Shown here in pieces: positions 7,106-36,600 of a DNA stretch of 64,000 nt. Made by a program: the position numbers and the translations under genes. The notes below the pieces were generated by a model, which ran no database searches, was not told where the DNA came from, and saw only the letters and a list, made by a program, of their open reading frames with translations. Within the stretch, counting starts at the first letter, position 1. The number at the start of each line of letters is the position of its first letter. Source of the stretch: Streptomyces sp. NBC_00237 (GTDB taxonomy: Bacteria; Actinomycetota; Actinomycetes; Streptomycetales; Streptomycetaceae); the NCBI RefSeq assembly GCF_026342435.1, contig NZ_JAPEMT010000005.1, positions 186,001-250,000 of the forward strand, written 5' to 3'.

Positions 7106-9487
7106 TTACACGAACAGCGGCACGGGGTTGAGAAATTCCCGCTGCAGCGGGGCATCGAGGCGCCCGAGAGTGACCGGTATGTCGAACAGACGGCCCGGCG
7201 CGAACCGTGCCCAGAAGTGACGCATCCCGGGCACGATCACCTTGACAACCGGAATCCCCAAGTCCGGTCGTGTCTGGTCCAGTACGAGCAGTTCCAGGCC
7301 ACGGGAGCGCACGAGTTCGGTGATCGCTACGACGTCGTCCAGCAGGTCGGCGCGGACCGCCGGGGGCCAGTCGTCCGGGCGGCGCGCCGCCGCACCCGGA
7401 TCCGCCGTCAGGTAGGGCTGGTTGGCGACGGTCGCGGTGCGCCACCACTGGAGCGGCTCGGGATCGGTGATGCGGTACCCGGTGCCCTCCGGCGTCACAT
7501 CCGTGACCACGGGCAGGAGTTGGCCCATCTCCGTCAGCGCCCGGCGCAGTGCCAGCCGGGGGTCGAAGTGGGCGCCGAAGCCGAAGATCACGTCCTCGGC
7601 CGGTTTGTCGGTCCGCCGCGACACGGCGACCACCACGGGGATGCCGAAGTCGGACGTCAGGTCGAGCGCCCACACCTCACGGTTCAACTCTCCGTAACCG
7701 TCGACGAGTTGCGCGATGTAGGGCTCGTCGAAGGCGGCCAGGTCGATGGACGGCTGACGGGTGCGGTTGTACCACCACAGGGCCACGGCGTCGCGTTCCA
7801 CGAGCTCCAGGAAACCCTGCACGACGGCGTCCTCGCGGCTGCTGCCCGCCGCGTTGCCGTTGGAGTCCGCGAAGAGGCCGTCGGACGCCTCTCCGGCGCC
7901 GAAGTACAGCAGGGAAGTGGGCAGGAACCGCTGTTCGTTGCCGGTGAGTGACCACACGGGCGTCCACTCGGTGCGCGCCTTCTCGTCGAAGGGGGCGGGG
8001 ACGTAGTTCAGACGTGAGCCGCTCGCGTTCCAGCTGTCCCGCTCCAGGAACTGCCGTTCGCTGTAGAGCTGGCTGTCGTGCGGGTGGATCGCTGCCGGAC
8101 CCAGCTCGTGGAAGGCGGCGTGGACCACGGGCTCGTCGCCCTGGCGGGTTCCGCTGTAGCGCTCCACGGCTTCGCACAGGGCGCTCACCCGGGCCTCGGT
8201 CTCGGTCAGGCCCTTGCCGCCGCTCAGGCTGCGCAGTCCGGCCCGCAGACCCTCCAGGCTGTGGCTGGGCATGGCCAGGTTGCGGCCGGAGAGGAAGGTG
8301 TTGAGGAAGGCGGGGCTGCCCGGGGCGCGCCGGATGTCCTTCACGATGCCGGTGACCGGGTCGACGAGGTGTCCGTGGAGCGCGAGCATCTGCTCGGGGG
8401 TGTGCGAGCGGTGGCCGTTGCCCGTGCCGGGGACCTTGGGCCGCGACACGGGGACGAACGGCGCCTCGACCTGCCGCCGCACCGCGTCCGGGTCTCCGCA
8501 CGCCGGGCACTGGGGCCTGCGCGCCACCGGATGGGCGGTCAGGCCCAGCCGCGAGGTGTCCAGCGCGTGCAGCGAGGACTGCGAGGGATCCCGTACGCCC
8601 GCCAGCCACTTGGCCGCCTCCAGCGCCGCGAGGTGCAGGGCGAGTCCGCGTACGACGGGAAGGGTCGCCGGGGGCAGGGCCACCGGGTCCGGCCGGTCGA
8701 GGAGGTGCTGGAGCAGGCCCTCCGAGTGGCGGTGACCGCGCAGCCGGGTGGCCAGACAGTGCCAGCAGGGACCCTCGTCCGGCTGGAAGAGCGGGCCGGT
8801 CCACGGGTTCGACCACTCCAGGCGCACCGGCATCCAGGGGGTGCCCTCGCGGCGGTGCGCCGCGTCGACCTCGGCCAGCCGGGGGGAGAGGTAGTCGTCG
8901 CACAGCACGACCGAGAGGTCGGCCCGCTCGTCGGCGTGCGTCGTCAGGGACAGGCCCGCCCCCTCGAACGCGGCGCGGACGGGTGCCGCGTCGGGGCCGA
9001 GGAGGTCTGCGTCGAGGAGGGAGACGATCCGCACGCGACGCCGCGCGAGGGTGGCCGGAGCCTGTCCGCCGTCGGCCCCCAGGAGGTCCCAGAAGGCTTC
9101 GGCGGCCGGGTCGTGCTGCAACTCGACGTCCGTGGAGGTGAGGTTTGCACCCGCGCGGTCGCCGGTCGTACGTCCACCGGTCGTACGTCCACCGGTCGCA
9201 CGCTGCCGGAGCAGACCGGCCGCGTCCAGGGCGCGCAGTGAAGCGCGCGCCTCGTCGGCGGACAGTGCGGGCGCCGCGTCCCGCACGACCTCGGCCGGGG
9301 TGCGACTGCCGTCGAGCAGGGGAACCAGTACCTGGGCGTGATTCCCGTGCAGGGCGGTCAGGCCCCGCTGGGAGACCAGGTACACCGCTTGTCCGGGCAC
9401 GGTCTCCGGACGCATGTGACTCTTGAAGCCGACCTGTGCGTCGTCGCCGTGCACCGGACCGGCCTCCTGCCCCCGCAGTGTCGTCAT
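7106..9487 (-). CDS. TOMM cyclodehydratase, fused E1-like (C) and YcaO (D) protein
   Basis: 793 aa. Residues 1-320 are an E1/ThiF-like partner domain with the zinc-site pairs CWHC and CPAC typical of TOMM C proteins. Residues about 340-793 are YcaO, with the ATP-binding region around SGGKGLTETEARVSALCEA and VERYSG, then FLELVERDAVALWW and the C-terminal end LNPVPLFV. Proline-rich tails are usual for azoline-forming YcaO proteins. Such fusions use ATP to convert Cys/Ser/Thr of a precursor peptide into azolines. I chose ATG 9487 because it overlaps the stop of the preceding 63-aa peptide gene (ATGA), implying translational coupling. Three 15-bp repeats at 9162-9206 encode TGGRTTGGRTTGDR in a linker. 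No transporter or peptidase for the product is adjacent. Confidence 0.9.
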   Translation of the reverse strand: MTTLRGQEAGPVHGDDAQVGFKSHMRPETVPGQAVYLVSQRGLTALHGNHAQVLVPLLDGSRTPAEVVRDAAPALSADEARASLRALDAAGLLRQRATGGRTTGGRTTGDRAGANLTSTDVELQHDPAAEAFWDLLGADGGQAPATLARRRVRIVSLLDADLLGPDAAPVRAAFEGAGLSLTTHADERADLSVVLCDDYLSPRLAEVDAAHRREGTPWMPVRLEWSNPWTGPLFQPDEGPCWHCLATRLRGHRHSEGLLQHLLDRPDPVALPPATLPVVRGLALHLAALEAAKWLAGVRDPSQSSLHALDTSRLGLTAHPVARRPQCPACGDPDAVRRQVEAPFVPVSRPKVPGTGNGHRSHTPEQMLALHGHLVDPVTGIVKDIRRAPGSPAFLNTFLSGRNLAMPSHSLEGLRAGLRSLSGGKGLTETEARVSALCEAVERYSGTRQGDEPVVHAAFHELGPAAIHPHDSQLYSERQFLERDSWNASGSRLNYVPAPFDEKARTEWTPVWSLTGNEQRFLPTSLLYFGAGEASDGLFADSNGNAAGSSREDAVVQGFLELVERDAVALWWYNRTRQPSIDLAAFDEPYIAQLVDGYGELNREVWALDLTSDFGIPVVVAVSRRTDKPAEDVIFGFGAHFDPRLALRRALTEMGQLLPVVTDVTPEGTGYRITDPEPLQWWRTATVANQPYLTADPGAAARRPDDWPPAVRADLLDDVVAITELVRSRGLELLVLDQTRPDLGIPVVKVIVPGMRHFWARFAPGRLFDIPVTLGRLDAPLQREFLNPVPLFV

Positions 9488-9675
9488 GCCCCGAGCTGCC
9501 CGACCGTGGTGACCGCCACCGGGTGGGCCGAGACGACGCACACGGTGAACAGCGCGGCGCTCTGCGGCACCGCCGTGTCGATGTCCTCGATGACCAGCCC
9601 GGTTCCGCCGGTCCCGGAGAAGCCGGTCTGGGCGAGGTCACCGGCGAAGGACGGGGAAGAGGTGATCTCGTTCAT
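9484..9675 (-). CDS. Candidate TOMM/RiPP precursor peptide
   Basis: 63 aa directly ahead of the cyclodehydratase and sharing ATGA with it. It has a ribosome-binding site (GGAGA, 10 bases before ATG 9675). The N-terminal half looks like a leader: acidic and Gly-rich, with GFSGTGGTG and LVIEDIDTAV. The C-terminal half (from about PQSAAL) is the likely core: ALFTVCVVSAHPVAVTTVGQ, with one Cys, several Thr and Ser, and no acidic residue. That is what an azoline-forming enzyme could act on. No dehydratase or LanM gene is present, so lanthionine rings are unlikely. I recognise no known RiPP class. The leader/core border is a guess. Confidence 0.6.
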   Translation of the reverse strand: MNEITSSPSFAGDLAQTGFSGTGGTGLVIEDIDTAVPQSAALFTVCVVSAHPVAVTTVGQLGA

Positions 9676-9817
9676 GGTGCTCAAGTCTCCTTGTGTGCGG
9701 TGTGTGAGGAAGTGGCAGTCGGTACGTAAGAGATGTTCGTGAATCAGAGAGGCCCAGGACAGTGCCTGTGTCACTGCGTGCATGTGAAGTTGTCATACGG
9801 TGACCGCGCCCGGGCCG

Positions 9818-10837
9818 TCATGCCGCGTTCGTGCCGGGCCCGGCCTTCCGTCCGGACGCGGCACGGGCCCGGGAGTCGTGCCCGCGCGGGGCGGGGATGC
9901 TCGCCGTGAGGGCCTGGGCGCCGCCGAACCTCGTCGCGGGGGAACGGAGTTGACCGCTCAGCAGTGCCAGGCCCAGCGGAGTCACCGTATGCAGGGCACT
10001 GGTGCGCACCCGCCGGGTGGTGATCAGTCCGGCTTCCCGCAGTACGGCCGCGTGCTGGCTCGCACTGCCCTGCGAGATGCCGAGACGCTCCGCGAGCCGG
10101 GTGGTGGTGGAGGTGTCCCGGAGTGCCCGCAGCGCGGCGGCCCGGGTCTGCCCCAGCAGGGAACTGAGGGCGTTCTGTTCGCCCTGCGCGTCGGTCGCGA
10201 CCGCCTCGTCCCAGCCTTCGGTGATGCTGGGCGCCGCCGCGAAGACCAGGACGGGCTGGTTGTCGTCCCGCGCCGACTCGACGACCCGTCCCGGCAGGCC
10301 CGGCAGGAAGACGGAGGGCTTCAGGACGAGACCGCGCCCGCCGAGATACACGTCGCGCTCCGGCGCGTGGTGGATCTCCAGCACCGGCGCGTTCCAGACG
10401 ATCCGAGGGTGCAGCGTGGACAGGAGGCGCTCCACCCCGCCCGTGGCGGCGAGCTGGCCGTGCGCGTCGCAGACGGCCTCCAGCCGTTCGAGAATGCCCT
10501 CCCAGTACGGGGCGACCCCCGCCCGCCAGACGTCGAACGCCATCCGGGTGCCCGCCTCCCGACCGAGGGTGGGGGCGGGCCGGGACGGCTTGTCGGGCGG
10601 GCTCTCCAGCAGGTGGGTGAGGCCGTCGGGCGCGCCGACGGAGCGCAGGGCGGACAGGTCGACGGTGCTTCCGCGCCGCTGGAGGATGTTGCGTACGTCG
10701 ACCCGCCACCGCAGGGACGACTCGTACTGGCACTGGGTCAGGAAGCCCAGGGCGAAGACGCCCTCGAAGAGCGGACCGAGTGTGCTCTGCAGGCGAGTGC
10801 GGGCCAGGTCCGCCCCCGTGAAGTGAATTCGTTGCAT
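9818..10837 (-). CDS. Winged-helix (ArsR-like) transcriptional regulator
   Basis: 339 aa. It begins MQRIHFTGADLARTRL. The C-terminal third is a winged helix: LGQTRAAALRALRDTS, then RLAERLGISQGSASQHAAVL and an ALHTVTPLGLALL wing. The N-terminal 230 residues are a domain seen in Streptomyces regulators of this architecture; I know no ligand. It is a clear paralogue of the protein at 44,304-45,359, with matching start (RIHFT), middle (DVYLGGRGLVL) and HTH. It lies upstream of the precursor/YcaO pair on the same strand with a 142-base gap, and a dyad at 10,900 lies upstream of it. It probably controls the TOMM locus, the NRPS cluster, or both. Confidence 0.85.
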   Translation of the reverse strand: MQRIHFTGADLARTRLQSTLGPLFEGVFALGFLTQCQYESSLRWRVDVRNILQRRGSTVDLSALRSVGAPDGLTHLLESPPDKPSRPAPTLGREAGTRMAFDVWRAGVAPYWEGILERLEAVCDAHGQLAATGGVERLLSTLHPRIVWNAPVLEIHHAPERDVYLGGRGLVLKPSVFLPGLPGRVVESARDDNQPVLVFAAAPSITEGWDEAVATDAQGEQNALSSLLGQTRAAALRALRDTSTTTRLAERLGISQGSASQHAAVLREAGLITTRRVRTSALHTVTPLGLALLSGQLRSPATRFGGAQALTASIPAPRGHDSRARAASGRKAGPGTNAA

Positions 10838-10899
10838 GGTGCCGCCCCCGTTGCGTCACTGATGGATGTTGATCCGACAGTGCCTGGCGGGGCGGTGGT

Positions 10900-10919
10900 G
10901 GGAACAGTGCCGTGTTCCC
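10900..10919. promoter_or_regulatory. Inverted repeat upstream of the ArsR-like gene
   Basis: GGGAACA and TGTTCCC are perfect 7-bp arms around 6 bases, 63 bases before the start of the minus-strand regulator gene. A second, weaker dyad (TGTGC ... GCACA) follows at about 10,928-10,942. This fits an operator for the regulator itself, but no binding site for this family is known to me. Confidence 0.4.
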
Positions 10920-11027
10920 GAGGGTGATGTGCACTGCGCACAGGTCGGCATATGGAGAAATCACGTCGGCGGAGGCGGACGTTCAGCGGTGGCGGGGTCG
11001 CGGCGGAAGTGATCCTTCAGCGGTGCC

Positions 11028-12299
11028 TCAGCGGTAGAGGAAGCGGTCGACGCACAGGAAGCGCAGCACGAAGACCGTGGGGAGGGCCAGGGCGGTGGCG
11101 GCCACCGGGGTGAGGCCCGCCTGCGCGACCAGGACCATCATGAGCGGGATGCGGGCCAGCAGGTCGGCGTTGGCGAGGGCCACGAAGCCCCACAGCCTGG
11201 CCGACCTGCCGTACCGCCTGGGCGCCCGGCCCGGCCGGTAGATCAGGGCTTCGGCGAGCACGAAGTTCCACACCACGCCGAATTGGTTGGCCACCACCTC
11301 GGCCACCGTGTAGTGCAGCGACGTGTGGTGCGTGAGCAGCCACAGCACGGCGAGGTTCGGCAGGAAGCCCGAGGCGCCGATCGCCCCGAACGCCAGCGCA
11401 CGGCCCGGGGCGCCGCTCAGGCGCAGCCGGGCGAGGTGGTGCAGGAAGCGCAGGCCCTCGCGCACCGTCGACTTGGACTCCCCGGCGAACCGTTCGCCGA
11501 AGTCGAAGGGCACCTCGGCGACGGCGCGCGGGCGGCAGCGCACGGCGAGTTCGAGGAGGATCTTGTAGCCGAGCGGGCGGAGCCCACCGGGCTCGGAGTC
11601 GGCTCCACCGGAATCGGAGTCGGCTCCACCGGAATCGGATCCGGTCCCGGCGGCCCGGTCGACCGCCTCGCGGCGGATGGCGAAGTAGCCGCTCATCGGG
11701 TCGCTGACGCCGCGCAGCAGCCGGGGGAAGAGGGACTTGGCCACGGCCGTCGACGTACTGGAGACGAGCATGCGGTATCCGCCCGCCAGCCCGCTGCGGC
11801 TGCCGCCGTCCGCGTATCTGCTCGCGACGACGAGTTCGGCCCCGGTGCTCTCGCCCCGCGCCACCAACTCGGGCAGGAGCGCGGGCGGATGCTGGAGGTC
11901 GGCGTCCATCACCACGATCCAGCGCGAGGCGGTCCTGGCGATGCCCTCCATCACCGCACCGCCGAGCCCGCCCACCGGGTCGGCCCTGTGGTGCACGGCC
12001 ACGGGCAGCGCGAGGCGCGCCGCCGCCCGCTCGATCACCTCCGGGGTGTCGTCCGAGGAATCGTCGACGAAGAGGACCGAGGCGTCGAGTTCCGGCGGTA
12101 CGGCCGCGGAGATCCGCCGCAGCAACTCGTCGATGTTCGCCGACTCGTTGAACGTCGGAATGATGATGGCGACGCCGGTGTCCGTGGCGGCCGGAGCCCC
12201 TTTCTCCGCGGCGTCGGAACGGGGCGAGTCCTTGGCAAGGGGCAGTTGAACCGGTGGCTGGATCTCCAGGGATTCCGGAACCGGTGTACTGGTGGCCAC
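11028..12299 (-). CDS. Polyprenol-phosphate mannose synthase-like GT2 fused to GtrA
   Basis: 423 aa. Residues about 40-270 are a GT2 dolichyl-phosphate-mannose-synthase-like domain: AIIIPTFNESANIDELL, VLFVDDSSDD, and the metal site DADLQHPP. Residues about 290-420 form a GtrA membrane domain of about four helices. Such fusions transfer a hexose, usually mannose, from the nucleotide sugar to a polyprenyl phosphate on the inner membrane face. The product is the donor for GT-C enzymes such as its divergent neighbour at 12,594. I chose GTG 12299 because GAGGAG lies 5-8 bases before it; the longer frame runs through repeats. A Gly/Asp/Ser-rich insert (SDSGGADSDSGGADSEPGG) is made by a 21-bp DNA repeat at about 11,590-11,640. 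Confidence 0.85.
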   Translation of the reverse strand: MATSTPVPESLEIQPPVQLPLAKDSPRSDAAEKGAPAATDTGVAIIIPTFNESANIDELLRRISAAVPPELDASVLFVDDSSDDTPEVIERAAARLALPVAVHHRADPVGGLGGAVMEGIARTASRWIVVMDADLQHPPALLPELVARGESTGAELVVASRYADGGSRSGLAGGYRMLVSSTSTAVAKSLFPRLLRGVSDPMSGYFAIRREAVDRAAGTGSDSGGADSDSGGADSEPGGLRPLGYKILLELAVRCRPRAVAEVPFDFGERFAGESKSTVREGLRFLHHLARLRLSGAPGRALAFGAIGASGFLPNLAVLWLLTHHTSLHYTVAEVVANQFGVVWNFVLAEALIYRPGRAPRRYGRSARLWGFVALANADLLARIPLMMVLVAQAGLTPVAATALALPTVFVLRFLCVDRFLYR

Positions 12300-12340
12300 A
12301 ATTTCTCCTCGGGAGTGTGCAGCAGCCGGAATTCCCCTTC

Positions 12341-12437
12341 CGGGACGCATCGCGGGACGCATCGCAGGGCGAACTCGCAGGGCGAATCGCGGGACGAGTC
12401 ACGGGACGCATCACAGGGTGAATTCCGGAACGAATGA
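12341..12437. repeat. Eight 12-13 bp imperfect tandem repeats
   Basis: Units of the form CGGGACGCATCG or CAGGGCGAATCG follow one another from 12341 to 12437. The first two are identical, and later units alternate between the CGGGAC and CAGGGC types. They occupy the spacer between two divergent glycosyltransferase genes, on the promoter side of the minus-strand one. The array could be a regulatory protein-binding array or a slippage-prone minisatellite. Confidence 0.8.
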
Positions 12438-12593
12438 GTCGGGAAGCTAGCACCGGCTTCTCAGACGGGTCAACGCGTGCCGTGCGCCACCGGGGCCCTG
12501 ACCGTCCTGTTTCGCTGACAAGTCAAGTTCATGGAGTTCGCGGGCGTCGCGGCGAAGACTCAAGGCATCCCGAACGACTTCTGAACCCTGGCA

Positions 12594-14138
12594 ATGGGAG
12601 GCATGGACGTGTTGACGACGACCGCCGTACCAGTGAGGACGTCGGCCGTCGACGTCCCACCGGCCGTACCCCTGTACAGACGACCGGTATGGACGGTGGC
12701 CATCGCGGTCGCCGTGCTGCTGCTCGCCTTCTCGGGCAGCTACGGCTACCACCCCGACGAGCTCTACTTCCGGCTCCTCGGCGAACACGGCCTCGACTGG
12801 GGCTACGTCGACCAGCCGGCCCTGCTGCCGCTGCTCGTCAAGGGCGCGACCCTGGTCTTCGGCGACAGCCTGTGGGCGATCCGCGTACCGGCTGCCCTGT
12901 GCGCCGCCGCGATCGTGCTCCTCGGCTCGCTGATCGCCGCCGAACTCGGCGGCAGGCGCAAGGCCCAGACGCTCACCGCCTTCGGCCTCGGCACCTCCAC
13001 GATGGTGCTGGCCTTCGGCCACTGGATGCTGACCAGCTCGGTCGACACCGTGGCCTGGTGCGCGGTGCTGCTGTTCATGCTGCGGGCGCTGCTGCGCGGC
13101 GACGGACGCTGGTGGCTTGCTGCGGGCGCCGCCGTCGGCGTGGCCCTCTTCGCGAAGTTCATCATCCTGCTGCTGCCGGTCAGCATCCTCGTGGGCGTCC
13201 TGCTGGTCGGCCCCCGCTCCGCCTTCCGGGACCGCCGCCTCTACCTTGGCATGGCCCTGGCGCTGGTGATCGGCTCGCCGAACCTCATCTACCAGATCGT
13301 CAACGACTTCCCGCAGCTCCAGATGGCCGAGGGCCTCGCGGAGGCCGACGGCACGATCAACCGGCAGATCTTCTTCATCAACCTGGTCTTCCTGTTCGGT
13401 CCCGTCCAGCTCCTCTTCTGGGTCACCGGCCTCTTCAAGATCTTCCGCGAGCCGCGCTGGCGGCTGGCCCGCGCGCTGGGCGCCGGATACTTCGTCGCCA
13501 CCGCCGCCGCCCTGATGATCGAGGGCGGACGCTCGGACTACACCGGCGGCTTCCTGATGGGCCTGTTCGCGGTGGGCTGTGTCGTCGCGGAACGCTGGAC
13601 GGACGGACGCAAGATCCGTACGACGCTGGTGGCGGGACTGCTCGCCCTCGGCGGCGCGCTCCAGATCGTGCTCGCCCTGCCGGTCGTGCCGGAGCGCAAC
13701 CTCGCCGACTTCCCGTACTTCTCGATGTCCTCCGAAAGCGTGGGCTGGCCGCACGTCACCCGGCAGATAGCCGACGCGTACGGCGACCTCCCGGCGGCCG
13801 ACCGGGGGCGGGCCGTCATCCTCGCGGAGAACTTCGGAGAGGTCGGCGCCCTCGACAAGTACGGCAGCGACATGGACCTGCCGCCCGTCTACAGCGGGCA
13901 CAACCAACTGCACGCGTGGGGCCCGCCGCCGGAAAGCGCCACGGTCGTGGTCTCCGTCGGCATCGACAAGAAGCTGCTCGCCCGGAATTTCCAGAGCTGC
14001 CAGGTCGTCGGAAAACTCGACACCGGCATCAAGGTGATCAACCCGGAAGTCGGCAAGGAAATCAACATCTGCCGGGGGCCGCGCACTTCCTGGCAGTCGA
14101 TGTGGCCTGAATTCCGTCACTACAACGCCTATCTGTAG
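12594..14138 (+). CDS. GT-C family (PMT_2/ArnT-like) glycosyltransferase
   Basis: 514 aa membrane protein with roughly ten or more hydrophobic helices. The first loop carries GYHPDELYFRLLGEHGLDWG with the acidic pair typical of GT-C (GT39/GT83, PMT_2) enzymes, followed by VDQPALLPLL. A soluble C-terminal part ends at YNAYL. Such enzymes take a sugar from polyprenyl phosphate on the outer membrane face. Beside a polyprenol-phosphate mannose synthase and a mannopeptimycin-like NRPS, the likely job is mannosylation of the peptide at the membrane. The start is uncertain: ATG 12594 and ATG 12603 are possible, but GGGAGG sits 7 bases before GTG 12609, the best-placed codon. Only one GT-C gene is present, which suggests fewer sugars than on the fully glycosylated mannopeptimycins. 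Confidence 0.85.
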   Translation: MGGMDVLTTTAVPVRTSAVDVPPAVPLYRRPVWTVAIAVAVLLLAFSGSYGYHPDELYFRLLGEHGLDWGYVDQPALLPLLVKGATLVFGDSLWAIRVPAALCAAAIVLLGSLIAAELGGRRKAQTLTAFGLGTSTMVLAFGHWMLTSSVDTVAWCAVLLFMLRALLRGDGRWWLAAGAAVGVALFAKFIILLLPVSILVGVLLVGPRSAFRDRRLYLGMALALVIGSPNLIYQIVNDFPQLQMAEGLAEADGTINRQIFFINLVFLFGPVQLLFWVTGLFKIFREPRWRLARALGAGYFVATAAALMIEGGRSDYTGGFLMGLFAVGCVVAERWTDGRKIRTTLVAGLLALGGALQIVLALPVVPERNLADFPYFSMSSESVGWPHVTRQIADAYGDLPAADRGRAVILAENFGEVGALDKYGSDMDLPPVYSGHNQLHAWGPPPESATVVVSVGIDKKLLARNFQSCQVVGKLDTGIKVINPEVGKEINICRGPRTSWQSMWPEFRHYNAYL

Positions 14139-14163
14139 GCACCCTCCCGGAAATAGCCAGCGC

Positions 14164-14240
14164 AGAACCACATCGCTTCAGAACCACATCGCTTCAGAGC
14201 CATTCGGTTCAGAGCCATTCGGTTCAGCGTCATTCGTTTC
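14164..14240. repeat. Five 15-16 bp tandem repeats in the NRPS leader
   Basis: Two copies of AGAACCACATCGCTTC (14164, 14180), two of AGAGCCATTCGGTTC (14196, 14211) and one AGCGTCATTCGTTTC (14226) stand in a row, ending 59 bases before the NRPS start. All share AG-N4-CAT-N-CG-N-TTC. They probably lie in the 5' leader or promoter of the 25-kb operon. Pairwise identity suggests stepwise duplication. Confidence 0.8.
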
Positions 14241-14299
14241 AGAGTCAGAGCCACAATCGCGTCAATCCAACGGTGGGAACGGGTCGAGGAGAAATGTCC

Positions 14300-36596
<22,297 letters not shown>

Positions 36597-36600
<4 letters not shown>

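Noticed and set aside
7106..9541. Longer start for the YcaO fusion at 9541
   Set aside because: The extra 18 residues are read from inside the precursor gene in another frame and are Gly/His/Arg-rich. ATG 9487 overlaps the precursor stop and is the natural coupled start.
9484..9675. Lanthipeptide or lasso precursor
   Set aside because: No LanB/LanC, LanM or lasso cyclase/protease gene is nearby; the coupled enzyme is an E1-like/YcaO fusion, which makes azolines.
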